Positions 9,315-17,539 are shown, numbered from the stretch's first letter. The stretch is DNA of 64,000 nucleotides from Neptunomonas japonica DSM 18939 (GCF_000422765.1 NZ_AUGR01000010.1:62001-126000); one strand, 5' to 3'. Program-made: numbers and translations. The notes: generated by a model not told the origin, from the letters alone.

Positions 9315-11687
9315 GTGCGAACAACCCTTGTGGCACTTATACCCCTCTTTATCAGCTGCTTTATTCTGCTGTTAGGCAACGGTTTAATTAATGTCCTGAT
9401 ACCCGTAAGAATGGGGTTAGACGGTATGGATACCAATACTATTGGTACGGTATTGTCTCTGTATTTTGTAGGCATGTTGCTAGGGGCTATCTACAGTAAA
9501 AATCTTATTAAGCGTGCTGCACATATCCGTGTGTTTGCCGGGTGTGTTTCACTTGGCGCTGTCAGCATACTCATTTGTAGCTTGTTCTCAGATCCCATAC
9601 TTTGGGGAGGGATGAGAATTGTTATAGGTTTTTGTAATGCCTGCGCCTTTACGGCTATGGAAAGCTGGTTGAGTGAAAGCTCCACTAAAGAGACGCGAGG
9701 CAAGGTGCTGGCCGCTTATACTGCTGTTGTTTTAAGTGGCTTGTTTTTTGGGCAGTTCTTTATGAACATCGCAAGCCCAGAAGATTCTACATTATTCGTA
9801 TTCAGTGGAATATTGCTTTGTGCGGCGGTTATTCCTATGGTGCTAAGCCGTAATAGCGGGCCTGCGATATCGGAAGTAAGCTCGATGTCACTACTCGCAT
9901 TGTATAAAATTTCTCCACTTGGCGTCGTTAGTTGCTTGGTTTCCGGAGTGATTTATTCTGCTACATTTAACCTGTTACCTGTGTTTGCTAAAGACTATGG
10001 CATTGTTGATTTTCAATTGTCGCTTTATGTTGGGGCCGCTATTTTGGGCGCTTTTTTACTGCAGTTTCCTGTTGGGTATTTATCAGACCGGTTTGACCGG
10101 CGTACAGTGCTAGCTATTATTTTGTTTATTTCAGCCATTGCTGACTTTTCGGTTCCAGTGCTCGCGTCTCAGGATATTTTATGGGCGGTGTTTTTAGGTA
10201 CAGCTATCACCTGTGGGATTATTTCTTGTACTTATCCACTGAGTATTTCAGAAGCGTTCGATAAGCTGCGCCAAAGTGAAATGGTGGCGGCCATGGGGAG
10301 TATGATTTTAGCCTTCTCTATTGGTGGAGTGTTAGGGCCTTATACCGCCTCTATCGCGATGGATTATTACGGCAACGCAGCGCTGTTTTACTCTGTAGCA
10401 TTGATACAGTTGCTGCTGGCAGGCTTTGTTATGTATCGCATGGCGGTTCGGGAAGCATTACCAGTAGAAGATCAAGAGCAGTTTGTCATGCAAGGTGCCT
10501 CTATTACCGCCTCTGTTGAGCTTGATCCACGTACTGAATATATAGAACAGCAACCAGAGTTGAGTTCTGAGGCCGAAACTGCCGTGAGTATTGCCGAAAC
10601 TGACCCTGCAGCTGCGGTTAAAATGGCGCGTGCTTTGGCTATGGCAAATCCGGTATTGGGTGTAGAGGTAGCTGCTGCCGTTGCTACCGTGCATGGTATT
10701 GATGTTTTACGCTTGTATGAAGTGATGAAAGAAGCGGTACCAGACCAGATATTGGATGTGACCCGTGCCGTGGTAACTGTTCGCCCTGAACTGGCCTACG
10801 AGCTTGTCTCTAAACTAGCAGAATGGTATCCAGAACAGGTAGTGCCGGTTGCTGCAGAGATAGGGCAGGCATTACCTGAGCAACGCGTAGAGATGGCAAA
10901 AGTGGCCGTTGAATATGCGCCTGAATCGGTAGCTGAAGTAGCAGAGTATTATGCGCAGGTGTTGGCCGAAGAACATGAAGCTGTACGCCCAGCAGACCGT
11001 GACGAAAATACCAGTGAAGAAGATGCCGCCAGTATTGCTTCCGAGTTGTGGCAAGCCGCACCAGAGCAAGCATTGGATGTTGCCGTTGTGATGGTTGATG
11101 CGCTACCTGAATCTGCCGTTCTTGTAGCTGAAGAGTACCTAGCCAGCAATATTGCAGAAACTGACGAAGAAGCCAGCGCTGCAGGGAGCCCAGATATAGC
11201 AGAAGCTGGCCAAGCGACAGTAGAGTATCAAGAAGGCGAAGAAGTCTGGAGCCAAGAATGGACACAAGAATCAACAGATGATTACCACAACACGGTTGAA
11301 TTGGTGGCAAGGTTAGCAGAAGCCGCGCCAGAACAAGCACTCGATATGGCCGTGGCTGTAGTAGAAGCTGTACCAGGCAGTGCTGCTGAAGTGGCTTCTG
11401 AAATGGCGGGTAATTTTTATGAGAGTAAACCTGATGATACAGATGAGCCTGTAGTTGAAGTTGATGAAGAGCAGGAAACCAAACCGCTCGACTATGAAGA
11501 CGCTGTAGAACTCGTGCAGCGTTTATCCGATGCCTCACCAGAAAATGCTATGAATGTAGCCGTTGCGGTGGTGGAAGCCATTCCCGAGTCTGCCTCTGAG
11601 GTTGTTGACGCAATAAGCCAAGGTGACGAATCTACAGAAGGTGAGTGGATTAACTCTGTAGACCATAAACCTGCTGACCCAGTTTGA
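9315..11687 (+). CDS. MFS transporter (YcaD-like) with C-terminal 15-residue repeat domain
   Basis: About 790 residues. The first ~385 form a 12-segment major facilitator core resembling YcaD (GGMRIVIGFCNACAFTAMES; QFPVGYLSDRFDRRTVLAI). The last ~400 residues are a cytoplasmic Ala/Val/Glu-rich tail built of about 13 units of 15 residues, each starting with Pro-Glu and continuing xAxxVAxxVV (PEQALDVAVVMVDAL, PESVAEVAEYY). Acidic linkers break the array three times. TTG at 9309 is too close to the AGAGAG at 9301-9306; GTG at 9315 has good spacing. Substrate is unknown. The tail is predicted to be an array of short helices, perhaps a protein-binding solenoid. It is about twice the length of an ordinary YcaD. 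Confidence 0.85.
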   Translation: MRTTLVALIPLFISCFILLLGNGLINVLIPVRMGLDGMDTNTIGTVLSLYFVGMLLGAIYSKNLIKRAAHIRVFAGCVSLGAVSILICSLFSDPILWGGMRIVIGFCNACAFTAMESWLSESSTKETRGKVLAAYTAVVLSGLFFGQFFMNIASPEDSTLFVFSGILLCAAVIPMVLSRNSGPAISEVSSMSLLALYKISPLGVVSCLVSGVIYSATFNLLPVFAKDYGIVDFQLSLYVGAAILGAFLLQFPVGYLSDRFDRRTVLAIILFISAIADFSVPVLASQDILWAVFLGTAITCGIISCTYPLSISEAFDKLRQSEMVAAMGSMILAFSIGGVLGPYTASIAMDYYGNAALFYSVALIQLLLAGFVMYRMAVREALPVEDQEQFVMQGASITASVELDPRTEYIEQQPELSSEAETAVSIAETDPAAAVKMARALAMANPVLGVEVAAAVATVHGIDVLRLYEVMKEAVPDQILDVTRAVVTVRPELAYELVSKLAEWYPEQVVPVAAEIGQALPEQRVEMAKVAVEYAPESVAEVAEYYAQVLAEEHEAVRPADRDENTSEEDAASIASELWQAAPEQALDVAVVMVDALPESAVLVAEEYLASNIAETDEEASAAGSPDIAEAGQATVEYQEGEEVWSQEWTQESTDDYHNTVELVARLAEAAPEQALDMAVAVVEAVPGSAAEVASEMAGNFYESKPDDTDEPVVEVDEEQETKPLDYEDAVELVQRLSDASPENAMNVAVAVVEAIPESASEVVDAISQGDESTEGEWINSVDHKPADPV

Positions 11688-11704
11688 TGAAATTTTAAGC
11701 CGAT

Positions 11705-11732
11705 TGATCTAGTTTGTGAGTTGAGCCGTATG
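11705..11732 (+). promoter_or_regulatory. ECF11-type sigma promoter for the DUF2878 operon
   Basis: TGATCT at 11705-11710, a 16-base spacer, and CGTATG at 11727-11732. The arrangement has the same spacing as the sites between the sigma factor and FAD genes. The site is 37 bases before the ATG of DUF2878. Confidence 0.7.
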
Positions 11733-11768
11733 TAATGACATAGTGAAGATAACCTTCTTGAGGTGGCT

Positions 11769-12302
11769 ATGTTGTTCGGTTTATCTTGGAAAATCTGGAT
11801 CAATTTTTTGGGCTTTAATCTGATCTGGGCGTTAAGTATTTTTAGCGGTAATGAAGCAATGCTTTGGGTATTGTTGCTTTTACTGCTGCATTTTATGATT
11901 ATGCCAGAGCCTTTGATTGAGCTGGCGGTTGTATTATCGACAGCTTTGTTGGGCTACAGCGTTGATTGCTTATTGACGCTTCTGGGTGTGTTCAAATTTG
12001 AACAGGTTCAAGGTATTACGCCTACTTGGCTAGTTTTCCTGTGGGTTGGCTTTTGCTCAACCCTTAGACATAGCTTGAGCTTCTTTTCACAAAAATATCT
12101 AACCGCTTCCTTAGCTGGTGCTATTGCTGGTAGTTTTACCTACCTGTTGGCTGCACACTTTGGCGCGGTCGAGCTACCGCTTTCCTCTGTTGTTAGTTTT
12201 GCTGTTCTGGCAAGTGTATGGGCTGTGCTATTCCCTGCGTTGCTGTGGCTTTCCTCTGCATTGTATAAAGCGTTGAGCCAAGCAATGAGTAAGCGCATAT
12301 GA
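11769..12302 (+). CDS. DUF2878 integral membrane protein
   Basis: A 177-residue, strongly hydrophobic protein with about five or six membrane segments, matching DUF2878. In many marine gammaproteobacteria this gene belongs to the sigma-E/ChrR-controlled cluster with cfa, DUF1365 and DUF3833 genes. GAGG at 11760-11763 lies 5 bases before the chosen ATG at 11769; a GTG at 11763 overlaps that site. The stop overlaps the next start (ATGA, 4 bases). An ECF11-type promoter precedes it. The molecular function is unknown; a role in membrane or lipid remodelling during photo-oxidative stress is inferred from context. Confidence 0.8.
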   Translation: MLFGLSWKIWINFLGFNLIWALSIFSGNEAMLWVLLLLLLHFMIMPEPLIELAVVLSTALLGYSVDCLLTLLGVFKFEQVQGITPTWLVFLWVGFCSTLRHSLSFFSQKYLTASLAGAIAGSFTYLLAAHFGAVELPLSSVVSFAVLASVWAVLFPALLWLSSALYKALSQAMSKRI

Positions 12303-12799
12303 GTATAAAAGCGCTTTTCTGCCTTTTGTTATTAATCTCTGTAGAGGTTTTAGGACAAAACCTGCCACAAAATTGGCAGCGTATAGGTGAGGCTGATCTC
12401 AGTATTCTCTGGTTTGATGTTTATAACGCAGAGCTTTTATCGGCTGATGGCCGTTATTTAGGTGTATCAAACCCTCTGATCCTTAAACTTAATTACCGAC
12501 GCAATATCAGCCAGCGCGATTTATTGGATGAGACCCAAAAGCAGATAGAGAAGTTTACTCATACGGAGCAAGTCGATGTGTGGTTAACCAAGCTGTCACA
12601 GATGTGGCCGAGCATAAAAAAAGGAGATCAGCTGGCGTTTTGGGTTGATCAAAAAAACACAGGGCATTTCTTCTTTAACGATAATTGGATCGGCTCATTA
12701 GAAGATCCCGCATTTAGCAGAGCATTTATTCAAATTTGGCTTTCCGACAAGAGTAGCTATCCCGACTTGGCTAAAAAACTTAGAGGGAGTGTTAAGTAA
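12299..12799 (+). CDS. Chalcone isomerase-like periplasmic protein
   Basis: A 166-residue protein with an N-terminal signal peptide (about residues 1-19, cleavage near VLG-Q). The mature part matches the chalcone-isomerase-like family, with a conserved start (WQRIGEADLSILWFDVYNAE) and a KLNYRRNIS segment. In plants the fold binds flavonoids or fatty acids; bacterial versions in this stress cluster are uncharacterised and may bind a lipid. It starts within the stop of DUF2878 and ends sharing one base with the DUF3833 start (TAATG). Translational coupling of the three genes is evident. Confidence 0.8.
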   Translation: MSIKALFCLLLLISVEVLGQNLPQNWQRIGEADLSILWFDVYNAELLSADGRYLGVSNPLILKLNYRRNISQRDLLDETQKQIEKFTHTEQVDVWLTKLSQMWPSIKKGDQLAFWVDQKNTGHFFFNDNWIGSLEDPAFSRAFIQIWLSDKSSYPDLAKKLRGSVK

Positions 12800-13362
12800 T
12801 GACGTTTCTGGCAAAGGTGACTCTTATGGTTTCTATTCCTTTCATAGCGGCTTGCAGTACTACTATTGATGATTACAGTGAGGTGAAGCCTGAGCTGGAC
12901 CTTAGTGAGTTTTTTAATGGTCACCTTGAGGCTTACGGTATTGTTCAGGATTTTAAGGGAAAGGTTAGCCGGCGCTTTGCAGCGGATATTCTGGGACAGT
13001 GGAACGGTGATAAAGGTGTACTGGATGAGCAATTTATTTTTGCCGATGGTGAGACACAGCACCGCTGCTGGCATCTCAACAAATCAGGGAAAGAGTACAC
13101 GGGTACAGCGGGTGATGTGGTTGGAGAAGCGAAAGGAAAAGTAGCAGGTAATGCGCTGAATTGGTCTTATGTATTGTCTGTTCCTATCGAGGGTAAATAT
13201 TGGGACATTAGCTTGAATGATTGGATGTACTTGGTGGATGATAATAACCTGATCAATCGCGCAAAAATGAGTAAGTTTGGCTTGGAAGTAGGGCAAATAA
13301 CACTGTATATCCGTAAAGTCTCTTCGCAAGCTCACCGCCCTTTGACTCAAGGCTGCAGTTAA
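12799..13362 (+). CDS. DUF3833 lipoprotein
   Basis: A 187-residue protein with a lipobox (FIAAC; cysteine at residue 19), so probably an outer- or inner-membrane lipoprotein. The body matches DUF3833: FNGHLEAYGIVQDFKGKVSR near the N-terminus and a central beta-rich segment. It is a regular member of sigma-E/ChrR clusters. The stop is immediately followed by the ATG of the SDR gene. Function is unknown; the lipocalin-like beta pattern would fit lipid or small-molecule binding, but that is inference. Confidence 0.82.
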   Translation: MTFLAKVTLMVSIPFIAACSTTIDDYSEVKPELDLSEFFNGHLEAYGIVQDFKGKVSRRFAADILGQWNGDKGVLDEQFIFADGETQHRCWHLNKSGKEYTGTAGDVVGEAKGKVAGNALNWSYVLSVPIEGKYWDISLNDWMYLVDDNNLINRAKMSKFGLEVGQITLYIRKVSSQAHRPLTQGCS

Positions 13363-14139
13363 ATGAGCACGAATAAAAACCTACCCTGGGCAAGCGTATG
13401 GGTGACGGGTGCAGGCCGAGGTATTGGTGAAGCACTGGCTATTTTATTCGCACAGAAAGGATTAACGGTTTATGCGTCGTCGCGAACCACCTCGGAACTA
13501 GAAATTTTGCAAAAACGCAGCCAGGGCTACTCTGGGACTATAATCCCCATAACTCTTGATATAACAGACCCTCATCAGATTGAGGTGTTAATGCACAGCT
13601 GGGATCAGGGCGAAGGCTTACCTGAACTGGTTATTTTAAATGCGGGCACGCATGATCCTTTTCCTGCCAAGGAGTTTAGCGCGCAGCGTTGCCAGCGGGT
13701 GTTTGATATCAACCTTCAAGGGACGATCAATTGCCTTGATCCAGTATTAAAGCGCATGCTAAAAAGTAACTCAGGGCAGCTTGCCGTGATGGCATCTGTT
13801 GCGGGGTATAGAGGTCTACCAACGGCTGCCGCATATGGTGCGAGTAAAGCGGCGTTGATTCACCTTTGTGAAGCGCTACGCTTGGACCTAAAAGACAGCA
13901 ATGTAACATTGCAGGTGATTAATCCTGGGTTTGTTCGTACACCGCTCACCGATAAAAATGAATTTAAAATGCCTGCGCTACAAGAGCCAAAAGAGGCCGC
14001 TGAGAGCATTCTCATAGGCTTGTTGAGCACGGGTTTTGAAATAGCGTTCCCGAGTCGCTTTGTCTACTTTTTAAAATTACTACGTATTTTTCCATATCGT
14101 TGGTATTTTGCGTTGATAGGTAAAACCGTCAAACCATAG
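13363..14139 (+). CDS. SDR family oxidoreductase
   Basis: A 258-residue classical short-chain dehydrogenase. The cofactor motif is TGAGRGIGEA, then LNAGTHDP (NAG motif), catalytic Ser in VMASVAGYRG and the active site YGASKAA. The C-terminal 30 residues are hydrophobic/basic (FPSRFVYFLKLLRIFPYRWYF), suggesting membrane association and perhaps a lipid-like substrate. It begins directly after the DUF3833 stop, so it belongs to the sigma-E/ChrR-type operon. Substrate not determinable from sequence. Confidence 0.85.
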   Translation: MSTNKNLPWASVWVTGAGRGIGEALAILFAQKGLTVYASSRTTSELEILQKRSQGYSGTIIPITLDITDPHQIEVLMHSWDQGEGLPELVILNAGTHDPFPAKEFSAQRCQRVFDINLQGTINCLDPVLKRMLKSNSGQLAVMASVAGYRGLPTAAAYGASKAALIHLCEALRLDLKDSNVTLQVINPGFVRTPLTDKNEFKMPALQEPKEAAESILIGLLSTGFEIAFPSRFVYFLKLLRIFPYRWYFALIGKTVKP

Positions 14140-14219
14140 CTTATAGAAACCTTATAGAAACAATAGCATCTACAAACAGTTGGGGTAGTAATAGGGTTTA
14201 ATCAATAGGATGCATGAAT

Positions 14220-14639
14220 ATGGATAACTGGTTAGCCGACTATGTTGAGGTACTGGAAAATCTCAGTAGTGAAAACCTAAACAGCCTAAGCAATATAACC
14301 ACAGAGGCTTTTAGCTTTAAAGACCCGTTCAATCACACTCATACGCAAGCCGATTTCATCGCTATTATGGAAAATATGTTCCAGCGCCTGTCCCATGTGC
14401 GCTTTCAGGTACACCGCTCAGTACAGCAGGGGCAACACGCCTTTATATATTGGACTTTTTATGGTGAGAGTAGCTTTACCGGTGAGTTTAGCTTTGAAGG
14501 TGTAAGTCGGATTGAAGCGAATGAAAGCGGAAAAATAACATTGCACCATGACTTTTGGGATGGCTCAGAACTCATGGAAAAACTGCCTTTGCTAGGCGCA
14601 GTTATTCGTAAAGTACGTAAACAATTATCACATAATTAA
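14220..14639 (+). CDS. Nuclear transport factor 2 (SnoaL-like) family protein
   Basis: About 139 residues. The pattern (N-terminal helices, FSFKDPFNHTHTQADFIAIM, then long strands ending FWDGSELMEKLPLLG) matches the SnoaL/NTF2-like fold found in this regulon. AGGA at 14207-14210 is 3 bases from an ATG at 14214 and 9 from the ATG at 14220, so the latter is preferred. It lies 80 bases after the SDR gene on the same strand, with no own ECF11 motif, so it is probably co-transcribed. Possible roles are small-molecule isomerase or binding protein; not resolved. Confidence 0.75.
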   Translation: MDNWLADYVEVLENLSSENLNSLSNITTEAFSFKDPFNHTHTQADFIAIMENMFQRLSHVRFQVHRSVQQGQHAFIYWTFYGESSFTGEFSFEGVSRIEANESGKITLHHDFWDGSELMEKLPLLGAVIRKVRKQLSHN

Positions 14640-14793
14640 TAAGTCTGAGAATAAACGGCAGAGCAGTATATTTCTACGTTTTTAGATTGAGTGCGTATTA
14701 TGCCACTAATGGCTTCTTTTTTTATGTACGGTTTGTTCTGGCATTTTAGTGGGAAACTGTGCATTATCAAATAGATAAGGAAGAGCGCAAGCA

Positions 14794-15159
14794 TTGGAGT
14801 CTGCCATAGCGTTAAATGAGGGCGCTTTCATAACGCATACTCTAGCAAGAATAAGGAAAACACTTGAGAAATGTGTTTCTGAAGAAATTGATAAGGCTTC
14901 ATTACGTCACCTCACAGCATTGCACGAGATAGAGCAGGAAGATTTTATCTTTCTATCCAAGAAATCTAGGGCTTTTCTATCTGAGCTTCATGATAGTTGC
15001 TTGATGATGTGCAGTATGGAACTAGCTCTTTCTGGAGAGGAAGGACATTCCGAAATGACACAAAGCACGATCCTTGTGTATGAATCAGCGATGAGCAATA
15101 TAGATCAATGTTTGCAAAGCCTTTACGAAGAACTTGAATTTCCATCGAATGAAAAATAG
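14794..15159 (+). CDS. Hypothetical helical protein
   Basis: A 121-residue protein predicted almost wholly alpha-helical, with no signal or membrane segment and a Cys/Met-rich centre (SCLMMCSMELAL). The start is TTG at 14794, with AAGGAAGAG about 10 bases upstream; no better in-frame start is visible. I recognise no family. It lies in the AT-rich stretch that separates the two halves of the sigma-E/ChrR regulon. Codon use looks plausible but unremarkable. It could be acquired DNA. Confidence 0.5.
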   Translation: MESAIALNEGAFITHTLARIRKTLEKCVSEEIDKASLRHLTALHEIEQEDFIFLSKKSRAFLSELHDSCLMMCSMELALSGEEGHSEMTQSTILVYESAMSNIDQCLQSLYEELEFPSNEK

Positions 15160-15182
15160 AGATAATAAGGTTGTCAAAAATC

Positions 15183-15223
15183 GGCAGCAAGTTTCGCTTG
15201 CTCCGGCCTTTTACAGTAGTGTT
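15183..15223 (+). repeat. Imperfect repeat unit copy 1 with hairpin
   Basis: An AGCAAG/CTTGCT hairpin (15186-15202) is followed by CCGGCCTTTTACAGTAG. A related unit occurs at 16021-16054, and 17 of 21 bases agree in the 3' part. Each copy stands just before a start codon. Confidence 0.45.
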
Positions 15224-15241
15224 AATATCAAGGAGAGATAA

Positions 15242-15910
15242 ATGAGTAAAATTGTAAAATATTTAGCAATGATTTCTTTAATTTCGATTTCTAAAATTGC
15301 ATTGGCTGCTCTTGTAACGTTCGATTTCTCAGGCCAAATGTTACCTAGTGCATTTGGCAGTAATTGGAACGTGGGGGATCAGATATCTGGCTATTACCAA
15401 TTTGAAACCGATTCTGCGTATAGGATCTATGATGGTTTTCATCAGTATGATGAAGGAGATTTTTCCATAAAGTCCTTCTATATAAATGTAGGAGGCGATG
15501 AATATTTTGGAAATGAAGGGTACATAGCGATTCAAAATGATACCTATCTGGGTTGGAGTAGCTCATATCATGATCGATATATTGCAACATTGTTTACCAC
15601 AGGGGCTCCTGATGTATCTTATTTTCAAATTGATTTAGCAAGCCGCAACTCAAGTGGTCCTGTAGACCTTGTTGATTCTACAAACTTGGTGCCATATGTA
15701 CCGAACTATTTATTAGTTAACGATAGTGGAAGGTTTGTATTATCAGATGGTCAACAGCCGAGACTTGTTATTTCAAACATGGAGGCAACGACAATTCCTT
15801 TGCCTTCTACTCTATTGCTCTTTTTAAGTGGTCTTTTGAGTGTGTTTTTTACAAAGTGCGTTCGTTTGCCTAACACATATGAGCCTTCTCAAGTAAATTG
15901 GCCAAAGTAA
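15242..15910 (+). CDS. PEP-CTERM-like exported protein
   Basis: A 222-residue protein. Residues 1-22 form a signal peptide ending IALA. The mature part is rich in Tyr, Ser, Gly and Asp and probably beta-stranded. Residues about 185-205 read IPLPSTLLLFLSGLLSVFF and then Lys-Cys-Val-Arg, which matches the VPLPA/PEP-CTERM sorting signal: proline motif, membrane helix, basic end. In the usual form the chain ends just after the basic residues; here 15 more residues follow. Such proteins need an exosortase (EpsH/XrtA), which is not in the window. AAGGAGAG precedes the ATG. No operon partner is obvious. Confidence 0.65.
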   Translation: MSKIVKYLAMISLISISKIALAALVTFDFSGQMLPSAFGSNWNVGDQISGYYQFETDSAYRIYDGFHQYDEGDFSIKSFYINVGGDEYFGNEGYIAIQNDTYLGWSSSYHDRYIATLFTTGAPDVSYFQIDLASRNSSGPVDLVDSTNLVPYVPNYLLVNDSGRFVLSDGQQPRLVISNMEATTIPLPSTLLLFLSGLLSVFFTKCVRLPNTYEPSQVNWPK

Positions 15911-15991
15911 CTCTCATCGGCCGCGTTAGTGGTGAATAATAAAACCATTAGCGAGGTCATTATCGTTGGTCGAGCTTTAGTCATAATAGTT

Positions 15992-16013
15992 AAAAAGGGC
16001 TTTAACCCCTTTT
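15992..16013 (+). terminator. Possible terminator after the PEP-CTERM-like gene
   Basis: AAAAGGG and CCCTTTT pair around a short loop, ending in a T-run. It is about 80 bases after the stop. Confidence 0.6.
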
Positions 16014-16020
16014 ATATGCG

Positions 16021-16054
16021 GGCACCTGCGTCGCCGGCCGTTTACAAAAGCGTT
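16021..16054 (+). repeat. Imperfect repeat unit copy 2
   Basis: GGCACCTGCGTCGCCGGCC followed by GTTTACAAAAGCGTT. It resembles the unit at 15183-15223 and stands 20 bases before the phosphatase start. Confidence 0.4.
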
Positions 16055-16073
16055 TTATATATTTGGGATTAAC

Positions 16074-16398
16074 ATGACCAACGTATTATTTATCTGCAGC
16101 CAAAATAAATTAAGAAGTCCGACTGCCGAATCTGTTTTTTTGTGATGTTCCTGGCTGGGACGGACGATCAGCAGGTCTTAACAATGATGCAGAAGTACGT
16201 ATTAGCTCTGAAGATATAATTTGGACTGAGTATATTTTTGTAATGGAACAAGCGCACACGAGAAAGCTTAAGAAAAAATTCAAAAGTAATCTTAATAAAC
16301 AACATATCATTTGTTTAGGCATACCCGATGATTATGACTACATGGATAAAGGGCTAGTAAGTTTATTAAAAAATAAGGTGCCTCAATTTATATCTTAG
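16074..16398 (+). pseudogene. Low-molecular-weight protein tyrosine phosphatase-like, frameshifted
   Basis: The ATG at 16074 opens MTNVLFICSQNKLRSPTAE, the phosphatase-like P-loop family start (CxxNxxRSPTAE), but stops at 16143. Removing one T from the seven-T run at 16135-16141 joins it to a second frame. That frame runs from VPGWDGRSAGLNNDAEVRIS through EDIIWTEYIFVMEQAH to IPDDYDYMDKGLVSLL and the TAG at 16396, about 107 residues, the normal size of this small family. The break is therefore one extra base in a homopolymer: a true recent pseudogene, a sequencing error, or slippage. The intact product would be a small cytosolic phosphatase-like protein of unknown target. Confidence 0.75.
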
Positions 16399-16444
16399 CT
16401 TGAGGCCGAATAGAGCCAGCAATCAGATTCCGCAAACGTGTCAC

Positions 16445-16472
16445 CTTTTGTGCATCAAAGGTCGCACAAAAG
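16445..16472. repeat. Perfect 9-bp inverted repeat
   Basis: CTTTTGTGC and GCACAAAAG are separated by 10 bases, in the 134-base gap before the hydratase gene. It could be a terminator-like hairpin, an operator or a recombination structure; nothing further supports one choice. Confidence 0.35.
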
Positions 16473-16532
16473 TCGCCAAGTTCGCTATGCTGTTGTGGTT
16501 TGCGTTAACTTTCAAAAGGTACGAAGAATCCA

Positions 16533-17351
16533 ATGCAAGCGATGAATATCAAGGAAATTGCTATAGAGTTGAAAAAGGCAGAGGACAACTGCACTCAGCT
16601 TAATCCTATCACCTCTCAATTCTTGAACTTCAATATTGCTGATGCCTATGAAGTGGCGCATCTCGTACATGAGAAACGTCTTGAAGAGGGTTTAGTTCCC
16701 GTTGGTCGAAAGATAGGTTTTACTAACTCGACGTTGTGGGCTAAATATGGTGTTCGCGAGCCCGTATGGGCTTATATGTACGATAATTCAGTAACCTACC
16801 TTGCTGGGTCGCAGGCCGAATGTTATATCGGTAATTTTTCAGAACCAAAAATTGAACCTGAGATAGTCTTGCACTTTTGCTCCACACCGCCAGTCAGTGC
16901 CACACCTTCAGAACTATTAGAATGCATTGACTGGATTGCTCTTGGCTTTGAAATTGTGCAATCTCACTTCCCCGGTTGGAAATTCCAAGCTGCGGATACC
17001 ATCGCTGATCGTGGACTACATGCAAAGCTATTTATAGGTGAGCAGCAAGCGGTTAATCAACTAGGGCACAATGTTATTCAAGATTTGGAAAGATTCGAAA
17101 TAGCATTGTCCTGTAACTCAAGGTTGTGTGAGCTGGGCCATGGAGGGAACGTTTTGGGTAGTCCACTCAATGCTGTTTTACATCTAATATCAGTCCTTTC
17201 CAGCCAAAGTGCCGCGATGCCAATACAGGCAGGTGAGATAATTACAACTGGAACTTTAACGTCAGCATTCACTATAAGTGCAGGGCAATTCTGGAATGCC
17301 CAGCTAAATGGAATTTTTTTACCAGAGCTAAATATCCATTTAGAAATATAG
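16533..17351 (+). CDS. 2-keto-4-pentenoate hydratase-like (MhpD family) protein
   Basis: A 272-residue protein of the hydratase/decarboxylase branch of the fumarylacetoacetate hydrolase superfamily. Motifs are GRKIGFTNSTLWAKYGV, the metal-binding glutamates in EPKIEPEIVLHF, ADRGLHAKLF and AGEIITTGTLTSAF. These enzymes act in meta-cleavage degradation of aromatics, but no other gene of such a pathway is nearby, so the real substrate is open. An ATG at 16542 (MNIKEIAIELKKAE) is an alternative start. It is convergent with cfa and ends 190 bases from it. Confidence 0.8.
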   Translation: MQAMNIKEIAIELKKAEDNCTQLNPITSQFLNFNIADAYEVAHLVHEKRLEEGLVPVGRKIGFTNSTLWAKYGVREPVWAYMYDNSVTYLAGSQAECYIGNFSEPKIEPEIVLHFCSTPPVSATPSELLECIDWIALGFEIVQSHFPGWKFQAADTIADRGLHAKLFIGEQQAVNQLGHNVIQDLERFEIALSCNSRLCELGHGGNVLGSPLNAVLHLISVLSSQSAAMPIQAGEIITTGTLTSAFTISAGQFWNAQLNGIFLPELNIHLEI

Positions 17352-17482
17352 ATATGAGCTTAACAAATCATTGCAGCGCATAAGTTTCTGGATCAAGTGT
17401 AAATGCCTGCTTGAAATCGACAGCTCCCAAGTTTAATTCTAGTCAGTGCAAAATTAATTTTCAGCCACGACCTTTAAAAAAT

Positions 17483-17511
17483 AGAGGCCGGTAAAAACGG
17501 CCCCTCTTTTT
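17483..17511. terminator. Bidirectional terminator between hydratase and cfa
   Basis: GAGGCCG and CGGCCCCTC form a stem with one bulged base, with an A-run before it and a T-run after it. It can serve both convergent genes. Confidence 0.7.
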
Positions 17512-17539
17512 CACACTCCATTTATCGCATCTTACTTAG

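Noticed and set aside
10810-11538. 242-codon minus-strand frame opposite the MFS tail
   Set aside because: It is a by-product of the repetitive Ala/Glu/Val codons on the plus strand; the peptide is Leu/Gln/His low complexity with no family likeness.
16400-16603. 67-codon frame before the hydratase gene
   Set aside because: It overlaps the start of the hydratase gene in another frame and has no convincing ribosome site.
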